DNA from: Pseudofabraea citricarpa
Taxonomy: Eukaryota; Ascomycota; Leotiomycetes; Helotiales; Dermateaceae
Assembly (NCBI GenBank): GCA_029641185.1
Contig: JAPWGK010000003.1
Location: 1,116,001 to 1,180,000 of the forward strand
Length of the DNA stretch: 64,000 bases
Direction of reading: 5' to 3'
Position numbers and translations under genes: made by a program. This document shows positions 1 to 11,566 of this stretch, piece after piece. The notes below the pieces were generated by a model, which saw nothing but the letters and a program-made list of their open reading frames with translations, searched no databases and was not told the origin of the DNA. Numbering within the stretch: the first letter of the stretch is position 1; each line of letters begins with the position of its first letter.

Positions 1-870
1 AATCTTAGCTAATCTCTTTTTAGTTATATACCTAAATCTTATTACGATCCTAGTTATACTCTTATTATTAGTAAAAATAATACTTAATAATAAGTTATAT
101 TATCTACTAGATAACTTACTTATTATAATATTACTTATACTTAGTCTAACCCTTTTATTAAGCTAAGAATACGTTTATTAGATAAATACTCTTATAATCC
201 TTCTTTTTTATAGGTTATCTTTATATTAATCTTATAATAATCAAATAACTAAGTATTATTCCTAGGCTATTATCTTAAAATAATAATCCGCCTAATAATA
301 ACTTATATTCTCTAACTTTATCTCTAATTTAATCTCTAAGTTATTACTTTAAGTAAAGTTATTAAGAATCTTACTTTAATTATAATAATAATCTATTTAA
401 CCCTAGTAATTAAAATCCTAATTATTATAATAATAATAAGAATAAGGAGAATAATAAGAATAATAAGAACGATAAGAATAATAAGAATAATAAAAACGAT
501 AAGAATAAGAAGAATAATAAAAACGATAGGAATAAGAAGAATAAGGAGAATAATAAGAATAATAAGAACAAGAGATTATAAGTTAATAATAAAGAAAATT
601 AGGTTACTTAGAAGTAATAATTATATTTTAGCCTAATTAAACTAATAAAATATACTAGAAATAAATTACTTTCTTTTTTATATCTAAGTTATATCTTTAA
701 GTAATTATTATACTAATTAGTATAACGCTACGGGTACTTATAGGTACCTGCCTTATAGGTTAGGTTTTTCCTAAAAATTATAACCTATCTTATAAGTACC
801 TACGGGTTATTTTAAAATAATAAAACCCGACTTATAGGTACTTATACCAAAGTCTAGAAACGAGCTAATA
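1..870. repeat. AT-rich RIP-like repeat island
   Basis: Very AT-rich DNA dense in TA dinucleotides and stop codons in all frames, with no credible gene. Positions about 430-600 form a purine-only tract built from AATAAGAAT/AACGATAAGAAT variants. Positions about 725-850 contain several TATAGGTAC / GTACCTATA words in both orientations, a possible decayed inverted-repeat end. The composition fits a transposon destroyed by RIP; no element class can be named. Confidence 0.7.
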
Positions 871-2022
871 ATATCAGAGGGTGGTAATTCCTAAAGTTAT
901 TAAATATAATAGACGAAAAGAGAACTTGACGGAGAAAATAAAACGGGACGAGCTTAGGATATTTATTATATTCAAGTTTCAGTTCAAAATTATACTTCCT
1001 AAGATACTATTTCTCCTATTATATCTAGATTCAAATACGGAGGAACTAGTTTCTTGGATTCCAAACTTTGTATTCACCACGTGATATAGCATAAGAGTAT
1101 CAATCCAAACATCATAATGACACGATGAATTATGATTGGATTTTACAAAAGAAAAATTGAAAGAACTGCTTGCACGCCGATCTCACCCCGTATGAAGTGA
1201 GAATTTCCCGAAGAATCTATAGATTACATAAGCACCTGTGAGGATTACAAATTGATGACTAATTATGTCCAGCTAAGCCGGTGAGCTGGTGAAGTCTTCA
1301 ATCTACAAACCGCTCTACAAACAAAAGGCTAACTTAATAACAGACTAGTTTTCTTTTCCTTATTACTTTTGCGATTCAAAAGTTACGTTATCCTTTTATA
1401 TTACCATTGTTTCTATGTCTTTATTAATTAATGTTTCTATGGAAATGGTTTCTAAAATTCCTCTCCCCTGCATGTCTAACTATAAATACCTAAGTAATGG
1501 CCTAGAACAGACGGCCATTTATTTCTCTGATTACTTTCTACCACAGGTATTGATTGATTCCGAAACAAAGTGCATCTTTGTGTAAAGAAGCTTAATTTAT
1601 TCTTCCTTCAAAAGCATGAGGTACATTATAAAAGCATCTGAGATTGAAAATCATTATAGCCTTGGAAGAGGTGATGGCCAAGAGCAAGCTGTTAGTAAGT
1701 GATATCTTGTTTCTACCTTACGCCCAATCTTTCTTATCGTGCTTATCTTGGGGCCTTAGGGGTTCTCGTCTAATTTCCCCGCAGCTAGCCCGAATAAGAC
1801 GACTTCAATAGAGTTTTAATCTTCGTGTTTGAAAAACAACGAGACGAGAGGAAGAGGAGTCTACGTCTACCACCTGCCTGGAATTGAAGGGGTTTCTACC
1901 TCACCAGACTTCGTTGCCCTCTGATTGTTTATTTACCCCTCTGAATAGCGTTGTTTGATTATTTGCCACCACATTATTCGAATATACCGCCTGTCCTTGT
2001 CATAAGAGCCGTCTTTAGCACA
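871..2022. other. Intergenic; upstream region of the 2.0 kb gene
   Basis: No supported gene. From about 1,080 the composition changes to normal gene-flank DNA. A TATA-like ctataaatac lies near 1,480. The open frame that runs into the downstream gene begins at a TTG at 1951, so it gives no evidence for an earlier start. Confidence 0.5.
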
Positions 2023-4491
2023 ATGGAGAGTATTCTCCGCGAAATGGAGCGTAATGGATCAGGAGTCCCTCGATCAGCATACGAATCTTCAGAATCACCG
2101 GACGATGATATGATGCAAAAGATATTGTCTGGAGATTTTTCCTCTTTGGGATTACCGATGCCATCTTCAATGCCGACGCCTGCGGAAGCTCAACAAGAAG
2201 CTCGAGAACGGTCAACGAAAGTTCTATCACACTGGCGTAAATTACAGCAAATACTAGAAAGACACGAGGATGTGATTCGCAAGCGTTGGAACAAGAAGAC
2301 AAAATCGCAGCGGACTGCCATACTTTTACGAGCTTGGCCTCATATGTCACCGACTCATCGACCGGATTACAAGGCTTTGCAGAAGGAGGGGCCACAATTG
2401 AAGTCTCGCGGAACAAAATTTAGAGAAGCATACGTATGGCCTTATATCAATGTCGAAGATCTGGCCAGAGGCAAAACTCTTCTTCTTCTTTTGAATTCTC
2501 GGGGTCGCCATGTACCATCTGTGTTTGCTCATGCCGACTTTGAAGCTATGAGACTAGGCCATGTCAGTGGTGCTGTAATGCCCGCATTCCTAAATCTCTA
2601 TACAATGTTACTCGATGGGGAATCAGTCGAGACATATGGGCGCCTGGTTTCTTGGGACGATGACCAAGATGCCATGATGAATTGCTTCACCGGCCTTGCA
2701 TTTCAACCAGGACAGGGACTGCTAATTCTCGAAATTCAAGAAAAGATACTACATTTCCTTTTGGAGTGTTGTCAAGAAATTCTCCATGATGTCACCCCAA
2801 GCGCCTTGATCAGTGAGGTACAGATCAAGCCAGAGCCCCCTTCACTTGCAGACAGCTCAGAATGGCCGACCCTGGCATCTATAGCTGCAGAAGCACATTA
2901 TCGCCTTCCTGCTCAGCTTGACTTCCTTCGGCTGAAGAGATTGGTAGCTGCTAGATGTTCTAGTGTTGAGGATCACATCGGAGCCTTAAGAGAAGACCCG
3001 GGTTATTTCGCGGAGGTTTTGGGAGATTGGAGTGAGCATCGCCAAGAAAAATTGCTGGACACGAATGGAGTTCCGCATCCAGTACTAGACACACCACTAT
3101 TCTGGGAGCGAGTCATAGGCAACGTTCTTTTGGATGCATACGGTGCCCTTGTCGTATGGAACATAATCAAAAAACAACTCAACCATCTAGCCGCTTTACA
3201 GGAAAAGTATTCGGATGTTATAAAGCCAACAAAATTGCTCCCAGCAGAATACATGAAGATGTTATTGACTTTCAGACATACACTTAGCCAAGTCAAGAAT
3301 GGCCCAATACTCACACTTAAAACTGGCGTTGTGGCGTCTCCACCGCTTCGTTCTCTATTTGTCAGAGAGCCTCATATAAAAGGATCTACTATGATTCGCG
3401 TCCGAAGCAAGGGTGGTTCGGATCCAATGTTGTGGCTTTTCACCGAACTTTGGACAGAAGAACAGTTGACTTTGCTGGGACTTCCGGGTCTTGTGGATGA
3501 GATGGAGTATCTAATGCAAAGTGATCCTAAAGAGAAAGCAAGATTCTCGCCTTGGGTAGCTCGCACATTTTCTGAGCTTGGTTTAATCGCTCGACTTCAA
3601 CATGAGTTGGACATATATCAGCCTTGGGCAGCTGGTTTTGATCATGAATATGCAAATTTCAAGAAGGAAATCCAAGCAGACTTCTCACGTCAATTTGATC
3701 CACTCGCAAAAATTCAACGCAATTTTAAAGAAGGATCACTCGCCACGTCATTATCCAAGTTTGGCTCTCCTACAGAAGCTCGCTTCTACTATCCATCTGA
3801 CAAACGACGTACAAAATCCACCACCGAAAGCATGCAAAAAGCAGAACACAACCTAGATCTGTTTTGGGGAACCCTTGACCAGTACCACCGACAAAAGACT
3901 GGGAAGTCTGTCCATGAGTCCGTAAAACATCTGCTTAGCCAGACGCGGCCACTGGAGCGCACCGCTGATTGGGTCGAACCCATCAAAGAACCAAAAAGTG
4001 CCGTTGCGGGCAAAGCGAAGCAAGATTTGAATGAGTCTCTTTCTTCAATGCAACTTGAGCCTGCGAATGATTCCTCAAAATTTTTTCCTTCTCAACCAAA
4101 AATTAAGCCGAAGACAAGAGGCTCAGCAACTAACAACTCGGATACCGCTCCAACCGCCCCGTTGATAGAGGACAAGCAACCCGTATTCACACTTAAAAGT
4201 CGTGCCTTCAAGGTTTTCAAAGTGCTATTCTTCAATCCTTCTCAGTCAGACTTACCAGGTGAAGTTTCCTGGGCGGATTTCCTTCACGCCATGTCAACAA
4301 CTGGATTTGCACCTGAGAAGCTATATGGGTCTATCTGGCAGTTTACGCCTTTAAAGCTCGACGTGGAACGTAGCATTCAGTTCCATGAGCCGCATCCGAT
4401 AGGTAAAATTCCCTTCCGAAATGCAAGGCGTATTGGAAGACGTCTAAATCGAGCATATGGATGGCATGGTGGCATGTTCGCTCTTGAGTAG
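2023..4491 (+). CDS. Large conserved fungal protein of unknown function
   Basis: Single-exon protein of 822 residues. I start it at the ATG at 2023 (agcacaATGG); the frame stays open upstream to a TTG at 1951 but has no earlier ATG. The N-terminus is acidic and Ser-rich, followed by a helical segment rich in Lys/Arg/Trp (LSHWRKLQQILERHEDVIRK). The C-terminal ~90 residues have a strongly conserved look: a PGEVSWADFLHAM motif, then FHEPHP and a basic GRRLNRAYGWHGG end. I associate this C-terminus with a family of fungal proteins annotated only as hypothetical. There is no signal peptide, membrane segment or catalytic motif that I recognise. A basic, proline-rich linker lies at about residues 640-740. 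The function is unknown. Confidence 0.85.
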   Translation: MESILREMERNGSGVPRSAYESSESPDDDMMQKILSGDFSSLGLPMPSSMPTPAEAQQEARERSTKVLSHWRKLQQILERHEDVIRKRWNKKTKSQRTAILLRAWPHMSPTHRPDYKALQKEGPQLKSRGTKFREAYVWPYINVEDLARGKTLLLLLNSRGRHVPSVFAHADFEAMRLGHVSGAVMPAFLNLYTMLLDGESVETYGRLVSWDDDQDAMMNCFTGLAFQPGQGLLILEIQEKILHFLLECCQEILHDVTPSALISEVQIKPEPPSLADSSEWPTLASIAAEAHYRLPAQLDFLRLKRLVAARCSSVEDHIGALREDPGYFAEVLGDWSEHRQEKLLDTNGVPHPVLDTPLFWERVIGNVLLDAYGALVVWNIIKKQLNHLAALQEKYSDVIKPTKLLPAEYMKMLLTFRHTLSQVKNGPILTLKTGVVASPPLRSLFVREPHIKGSTMIRVRSKGGSDPMLWLFTELWTEEQLTLLGLPGLVDEMEYLMQSDPKEKARFSPWVARTFSELGLIARLQHELDIYQPWAAGFDHEYANFKKEIQADFSRQFDPLAKIQRNFKEGSLATSLSKFGSPTEARFYYPSDKRRTKSTTESMQKAEHNLDLFWGTLDQYHRQKTGKSVHESVKHLLSQTRPLERTADWVEPIKEPKSAVAGKAKQDLNESLSSMQLEPANDSSKFFPSQPKIKPKTRGSATNNSDTAPTAPLIEDKQPVFTLKSRAFKVFKVLFFNPSQSDLPGEVSWADFLHAMSTTGFAPEKLYGSIWQFTPLKLDVERSIQFHEPHPIGKIPFRNARRIGRRLNRAYGWHGGMFALE

Positions 4492-4739
4492 CTTCTATAT
4501 TGGATTGGCCCCAAATTCAACCGTACATTTTAATGGGGGGATAATATCTTGTGTCGTAGGAGGCCACGTTGGTTATTGATCCTCTTCTCATTTAATAAAT
4601 ACGTTTGTAACAGTATGATATGTAGGTCTTTGCTTTTTTGGTGCCATCTAATGAGTGACAAATAGGTAGTTACTTTCTTATGTGTTTACAATTTCGCTAA
4701 ATTAATTGATGGCCCAATGGCTGGTTGAATACAATAAGA

Positions 4740-5799
4740 TTACTCGCCAGTGTAAGCAGGATCTGGATCGCTATATTCCGCAAAATCCGAACCACGGAAG
4801 AACTCAACTGGGGATCTGAAATCAGCAAAACCTATATTGGGACTTGAAAGATGAAATCCCATCTTCCGCTGTACTTCTTCAGACCACGACAATACTTCTT
4901 CTGGACTATTAACCAGATATTGGTTCTCCTAAATAGTGAAATTTTTATTAGCCTTTTTTCTATTATGTAGTTATCTGATTCACATACCTCTGACCTCAGG
5001 AAGCCCTGGCAGAAGAAGAGCCCATGCATTGGACGCTTTTGATCTAAGGTTCTGTTCGCTCCGCCAGCATGGTACGTACCACCGAGCATGCAATACGCTT
5101 CGCCTTTCTTCATAGTAGCATATGAAGCATCCTCTACTGTTGGTATACGGTCCAAACCCCAAAGATGAGATCCTGGAATTGCCTGATGTGCAACGTGTTA
5201 ATCAGCAGGGTTTAGATCATTAATAACACAATGAAATTATAAACACGAGGGGCACATACCAAAGTTGCGCCGTTTTCGACTGTTGTATCAATACCTGGAA
5301 TCAGAAAAGCCATGCTAAGGTCACTGCCTACACGGTAACCAGTCTTCGTTTGATCGAGGTGTAGAGTATGATGATTCTTGTCATCCCGATGAAGACGTTG
5401 GGCTGCGCCGCCAGGATTGATTTCCAAAGTCACAGAAATATTAATGATAGGGCGACTTGTATAGGTATGTTTCTCTGCACCATAATAGTTGCTAGTAGTT
5501 TTGGACAGAAAGTAGTCGGTCAATTGGGTAACCACAGGGTGGACCAGCCATTGCTCGCGTACCGTCTTGGAGCGACCCACGAGTCGGGCACATCTGCGTG
5601 TTTCGGGTGGGAACAGTGCGCCTTTCCAAGGTTTATCGGCGTTGAGATAGGGACGAACTTCCTGATCTACGGTATCCACGAGGTCTGGGGTAGTGAAGTT
5701 CTGGATGATAACACACCCATCGTCAATAATTGCTTGGATGAGACCTTCGGTATCAGAAACGTCGACTCGCCTGAGCCCCCGCTTTGTTGTAGATGGCAT
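4740..5799 (-). CDS. PhyH-type Fe(II)/2-oxoglutarate dioxygenase
   Basis: Three exons (5799-5260, 5182-4988, 4928-4740) encode 307 residues. It is a phytanoyl-CoA dioxygenase-family enzyme, expected to use Fe(II), O2 and 2-oxoglutarate to hydroxylate or otherwise oxidise a small molecule. The facial triad is visible: H137 and D139 in QRLHRDD, and a distal H218 in GGTYHAGGANRT, which also carries a likely 2-oxoglutarate-binding Arg. The size and the HRDD context resemble fungal secondary-metabolite PhyH oxygenases (FtmOx1-like) more than peroxisomal phytanoyl-CoA hydroxylase. The start is the ATG at 5799; the frame upstream has only a TTG. It is divergent from an amino-acid permease across a 1.1 kb region that contains a 71-bp inverted repeat, so co-regulation is plausible. 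The substrate is unknown. Confidence 0.88.
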
Positions 5800-6057
5800 G
5801 GCGACTTTCAAATAAATAAATCTTTTTCTCTCTGAGTATTGAAATAGAGGGGAAGTTTGAATATGATTGAGTCAAGTTTATATCTATCTATCTTCATACC
5901 AGCATCAGAGTGGGGGTGCCCAGATCTGGTCCGTCGGTCACACTTGCCGAAAGGATACATGGGGATGATCGTTATCGTCCTCCAGTCTCCACCACCTTTG
6001 ATTGCATATTTACATTAAGGTTCCGCGTTCTCTTGCCCTATAGAATACATTGACTGT

Positions 6058-6402
6058 ACTCAGGCCGTTCAGCTCGTTTCGCACAGCCAATCAGGAAGAG
6101 GTACCTCTGTCTACACCAAATTTGTTAGTTAACTGAAGTACCGATTTATACTTGAGTATGATTGGAGTAATATTCTGCTTGTCGGAGCGTCAATTAGCGT
6201 AAGCAGGGTCTACACGGATCAGAAAAACCATTGATCGTAGATATCTTATTGGCTCTAATCCTCGAGACGCTAAATGACGCACCCGTTGGTGGCGAGCAAG
6301 TAGATGCCGTAGGATGAGATACTTCCCTTTGCTAACAAATCTGGTGTAGACAGAGGTACCTCTTCCTGATTGGCTGTGCGAAACGAGCTGAACGGCCTGA
6401 GT
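6058..6402. repeat. 71-bp inverted repeat (foldback) between divergent genes
   Basis: Arms at 6058-6128 and 6332-6402 are reverse complements at 70 of 71 positions, with a 203-bp loop. Each arm contains the palindrome GGTACC within aagaggtacctctg. The element lies in the shared upstream region of the dioxygenase (minus) and the permease (plus). The high identity implies a recent origin or selection on both arms. No terminal target duplication was seen. Confidence 0.85.
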
Positions 6403-6927
6403 ATTCCTTGGAAGAATGGATAAAACGGATGTCGCAGTTTCAACAAGAACTCTTATCAAGTAGTGCAAACCTAACAGAGTTCGGTCCAATCAAAACCCTG
6501 CGGTTTTCAATAATGCTTGGGATCTATAACAAAATTTGTCAATTGTGCTTCTTATTTTCTGGGATCTCAATTTTCATTTTTGGAGCTTCGCGCCTGGCCT
6601 GGGTATTATTGAAGCTCTTTGCGCTGTACAGTAAATAAAGGTAGCTAATTATATAAGGCGCTTGTAATTACAGTATTACCCCTTCTTCCGAAGAGTATAA
6701 CTCTCTTGTTATCAGATAAGGATGCCAATTTTTAGACCAGCCGTCGGCCTAGCTAGCTGTTAATAGTGGAGTATCCTGTACGTCGGCCTCGCCTTCCCCT
6801 CTTAAATCTGTGGCAGGTTGATCTTCCAGTGTTCAGCCAATTGCTATATGATGGGGTCCCATGCAGGTCCAGTCCATGGATCTGGAACCATCCCACACCG
6901 AACTACTTTTCCTCAACCTGCCTCGAT

Positions 6928-8966
6928 ATGGATTCCATCAAGTTTTCTAAAGAGCATGGCGGTCATGTTTCCCCAGCTCTCGAGAAAGCCTCCGATGATA
7001 GCATAAGTACCGCTGGCGATGGCAGCGAAGTCATTGGTTCCGTCGAGGACATTGGACATCTCAAGCGTACGTTAAGTGGACGACAAGTCCAGATGATCGC
7101 GATTGGTGGATCCATTGGTACTGCTCTTTTTGTTAGCATCGGCTTAGGACTCATCGCGGGCGGTCCTGGAAGTTTGCTGTTGGGTTTTATCACATATGCC
7201 ATCTTGCTAGCATTCGTCAACAACTGCATGGCTGAGATGGCTACCTATATGCCGGTCAATGGCGGATGGATACGAATGGCCACCCACTGGGTCGACGAGT
7301 CTGTCGGTTTCATGCTGGGTTGGAACTTCTTCTTCTATGAAGCCTTCCTGATCCCTTGGGAGATTGCAGCACTGAACCTGGTCTTGGATTTTTGGGGTGG
7401 GAATATTCCAGTAATAGCGATATGCATTGCTTGTATTTTCCTTTACGGGTGAGTTGCACTTTTACCCTTCAAGTCAGTTTATCAACAAATACTCATTGGT
7501 TTAGTTGCATTAATATCTTCGCCGTTAAATGGTACGGCGAAAGCGAATTCTGGCTAGCGAGCGGGAGTAGGTTTTGACTTGGTTACAATTACTCAATGGG
7601 TCATGGACTAACACGACTCTTCTAGAGGTCCTCTTAATCTGCATTGTTTTTGCTTTCACGTTCATAACCATGGTTGGAGGTAATCCTGCTCGCGATGCGT
7701 ATGGTTTTCGATATTGGAACAATCCTGTAAGTCTTCTAAGCACTCACTATGTCTCCATTTTCTCATGATTAAATCTAGGGTGCCTTCGCAGAATATATTA
7801 CCACTGGCCCACTGGGCAGATTTCAAGGATATGTCGAATGCGTCTGGAGAGCCGCCGTGAGTTGTTCTACTTCCAAATGAATTACATGTCCAGCAACTTA
7901 CACAAGGAATAGTTCGTCATCGTCGGTCCCGAATATGTATCTATAGTTGCAGGTGAAGCTGCTAATCCTCGCAAAACCGTGAAGACGGCCTTCAAAACAA
8001 TGTACTGGCGATTCGCGTTGTTCTTCATTGGTGGCGCAATTTGTTGTGGCATTGTGATCCCATACAATAGCGAGAGGCTCATTGAGAGACTTACTGGCTC
8101 CGAATCATCTACTGGTGCTGCTTCACCGTACGTCATCGCTATGCAAAATATGGGAATTTCAGTTCTCCCTCATATCACGAATGCTCTATTGTGTACGAGC
8201 ATCTTCTCAGCCGGCAACATGTACGTTTATTGCGCTTCGAGGACTCTATATTCTTTAGCGCAAGAAGGCCATGCACCAAAAGTCCTCCGTCGCTGCAACA
8301 AGAACGGTGTACCGATATATTGCTTTGCGATAACTATGCTGTTCCCCTTCCTCTCACTATTGCAACTGGGAAGTAGTGCCGCAACGGTCATCGACTGGTA
8401 AGGGCTCTTGCCTCCTGCTAGCTATCCAAATTCTAACTTATAGAAATAGGCTCGCTTCTCTTATCACCGCCTCCCAGATCATTGAGTATGTTCATTTCAA
8501 GTTATTTTATATCTTCTGGAGACTCGCAGCTGACATTTGAATTAGCTACATTGGCATGTGCGTGGTCTACCTATTTTTCTACCGTGCAATGAAGGTCCAA
8601 GGCATGAATCGCGATACTCTCCCATACAAGGGCTGGTTCCAGCCATACAGCGCTTGGATCGGATTGGTTGGTATGATACTTGTGGTTACTTGCTATGGAT
8701 ATGCCACGTTCCTTCCCGGCAACTTCGACGTTGGAACCTTTTTCATCTACTATGCCATGATATTTGCTTGTATCATTTTCTACACGGTGTGGAAAGTTCT
8801 CAAGAAGACAAAGGTCATCCATCCTGCCCACTGTGATCTTATCTGGGAGGCGCCTCTGATTGATGCATATGAAGCAACATTCGTCGAAAAGGATGTGGGG
8901 TTTTGGCGCGAGATATTCCAGATGATGGGTCTGAAAAAATACAAGGCGGGTCAAATGAGTGAATAA
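6928..8966 (+). CDS. Amino-acid permease, APC superfamily (fungal YAT/AAT type)
   Basis: Seven exons (6928-7448, 7505-7566, 7626-7726, 7779-7856, 7913-8397, 8450-8485, 8546-8966) encode 567 residues, the usual length for fungal amino-acid permeases. After a hydrophilic N-terminus comes the family hallmark: RTLSGRQVQMIAIGGSIGTA leads into the first transmembrane helix, followed by a LAFVNNCMAEMATYMPVNGG segment and further hydrophobic helices. The joint ASGKVLLICIVFAFTF across intron 2 (branch site ctaac) confirms the splice. It should be a plasma-membrane proton symporter for amino acids; specificity cannot be read from the sequence. The start at 6928 is the first ATG that gives a normal N-terminus. 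It is divergent from the dioxygenase gene and convergent with the downstream regulator. Confidence 0.92.
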
Positions 8967-9234
8967 ATGGCCTCCTTTTGTGTCATCTGTAAGATTAACC
9001 AGCATTTAACTCGCTTACGATATTTTGGGGTTCCTGTTTCAAGTAGCTGGCAATGAACGGTCTTTTGGCGATGTCATGAATAGATATAACATTTGAACTT
9101 TCATTCAGAAAGATGTCATGATGGCTTTCAAGCCCCCGTGATAGCAGATCAGTATAACCCTACCAACTAGTCTTTCGCAAAACATCTTGCGTATGATAAG
9201 CATTATACACACGAAATAACATAGAGGCACGCTT

Positions 9235-11566
9235 TTATGCCAAAACCAGATTAATCCTCTCTTCCCGTAAAATATCTCTCCAGCAAATATTAGAATTCCT
9301 ATTAGTGTGTTTTGCTTCCCAGACTTTGGTTGCTATTTCTCTTGAAATATCGAAAGTCCGCATACCGCTCCTTTGAGCTGATCGAAGTAGCCATCCTCCA
9401 ATCTCAGCTTGATCCTTATCCTCAATGGCCGCACAAGCTACGATGAACCCGGGCCAACACACCGATGCAGCAGAAATATTGTTGATAGTTCGCACTTCCT
9501 CGAAAGCAAGCAAGTGATAAATGGCTGCACGAACGTAGGGCTGCAGAACCAAGGCATTGAGGTATCGAACACGATCGTAGAAGAATATCATAAGCGCTGA
9601 ATGCATGGCCTCATTGAGATGGTACATCATAGTCGAAATAGGATCCTGCAGTGTTTCATCTTCAGAATCGTTTTGAGCGGTATAAGGAGCTACAACTGGG
9701 TTTTTCCAGTTGCATATATCATCCTCAACAAATTTTGCTTGTTTTGTAAATGCGAAAGATGCCTCTGCAGGAACATTTAGATGCATATGCTCTCCTAGAT
9801 TTGCCAGGTGAGTTGCGCGAGAAAGGAGTGATAGTAGTGAAACCGGGATACCATAGATGTCTTGCAGCATAGAGCCTCCGTCCTTCGATAGACACGCAGC
9901 ATTTCGAGACAATTCTGGTTCAATCTCTTCGAAGGCGTCAACTTCAGACATGCTGGTACTAAAAATATGGTACGTGGTCAATGATGGATATTGCATCGCC
10001 GGTTCGGTAGAATCGTCAATTATGTTCAGCGTATTGGCTGTAATCCTTCTTGGTTCAGAAAATGCTTGATTCGGGGCGGTGTGGTACATGTGAAGGCTTT
10101 CTTCAAGTACTCGAAGATATAGGAACATAGTATGCAGCATTTGAACTTTTCGTGATTTTCGCAGTTTTCCAATTCCACGGATACTGATAAACCTTTCTAT
10201 GTCGAGAAGAAAGCTACGGGCTTCTTGTTGTTTGCCGTTCATGATCTATATCAGTGAGCAGACGTAGTCATATGCAAGGATTGGGAGGGGCAGTACAGAT
10301 ATCGACACCATACTCAGCAGAGCCATCAGAACCTCTTTGTACTTTGCCGTTTTAGGGGTTCCTTGCGTTTCTCCTCTTAAGCATTTTTTTAGGTGGTGCT
10401 TTGCCCTACTTTCATATTTCCAGCCAATACTCCACCATAGTCTCGTCCCACCACTCGCTTCTGGAGAACACTTATCAATATTGAAAGCGCTAACGGCTAA
10501 AACAGCATAAAAAAGAGAAGCTCGAGCATGACTGGTATCACCCAGTACATCGATCTCCGCCATCGTCTGTAAGGCACACGGTAAATGAAGAATCTTCCAA
10601 GGGGGCTGGGGAGTCGTGAATGGTGACAAGTATCCTATGATCCGGGAACTATAATGATTGAGCAAAGCTTGTGCGTTATCCGGAATGATTAATCCAGCTG
10701 TGTTCAGTTTTGGTGGAGAGAGAGATCTGAAAATTGCTGAACTCAGCTTCTCGCAATCCAGAGCATCTACCAGAAACTCCTCTGGGACTGTCGGTGAGAC
10801 TGTTGCCACAGGATCAGCAGGGGCCAGTTCATCTTGACCCAATCGAGCTATGTGTTCAGGTGCTGGGCTATTGACAAACGATTCTGGGTTCCAGCTGTCG
10901 ACTAGATCTTGAAAATCCAACTCGTCAACTTTTGACCAAGTCTTATTAGCTAGCGAGATGGCGTCTTGGGAATCGGAGAAAGATTTCGAATCCCAGCCTG
11001 GCATAGTTTCGAGCTCCATAATAGATGTTAAATTGCAAGTTTCGTTTAGATTTGATTTATAGACTTGATCGCTCCCTGATATATTCGTGGAGACGGTAGT
11101 AGGCCAGATCAATCCGAACGGACCTATGAACAAGTCGCCATCTTTAGATGTGCATCGCGACTCCACCTCGATTTTCTCCAGAATTTGCTCGAGGCCTTCT
11201 GCTAAGACTTGGTCCGATATTTGATTGCACAGAATCATGCGTTCTCCATCTTTGAAGTCGCTATTAGCCAGTAATTTCCTTTGGGGTACCTAGCCACTAC
11301 TTACCGGAGAATAATCTTTGTCTTCGGTTCCCCGAGTTGGTTTCGGGCTCAATTGTGTTGTTTTGGGTTGGAATACTAGCTAATCCTTGGCGGTTTGGAT
11401 AGAAAGCTGGCATCCATTGGAGTTTTGATTGGGATGATTGGGGGGCGCAGGGTAGGTTGAGACGTTTGCATGGCCGACAGGTGGGTTGCTGGCCATCACA
11501 CTTGACTTTCCGTCTTCGACAAGTCTTACAGCTTCTTGCGAAGCCTCTATATTCTCTCTCAGACAT
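9235..11566 (-). CDS. Zn2Cys6 transcription factor with C-terminal fungal TF domain
   Basis: Three exons (11566-11305, 11249-10297, 10245-9235) encode 741 residues. A canonical binuclear zinc cluster lies at about residues 12-39: Cys spacing C-x2-C-x6-C-x6-C-x2-C-x6-C, with the basic stretch RRRKVK. The C-terminal two thirds is helical and resembles the Fungal_trans_2 (ARG81/ArgRII-like) domain: a SMVSIS segment spliced to IMNGKQQEARSFLLDIERF, then SRKVQMLHTMFLYLRVLEES. It should bind CGG-type half-sites in the nucleus. Its position beside the permease and dioxygenase makes it a candidate pathway-specific regulator; this is inference. The start codon is the ATG directly preceding the zinc cluster. 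Confidence 0.9.

Noticed and set aside
6190..6489. 99-codon minus-strand open frame over the inverted repeat, ending VDPAYAN
   Set aside because: The ending resembles the DPDPAYTGE tail of the dioxygenase, suggesting a duplicated fragment, but similarity is limited to a few residues.
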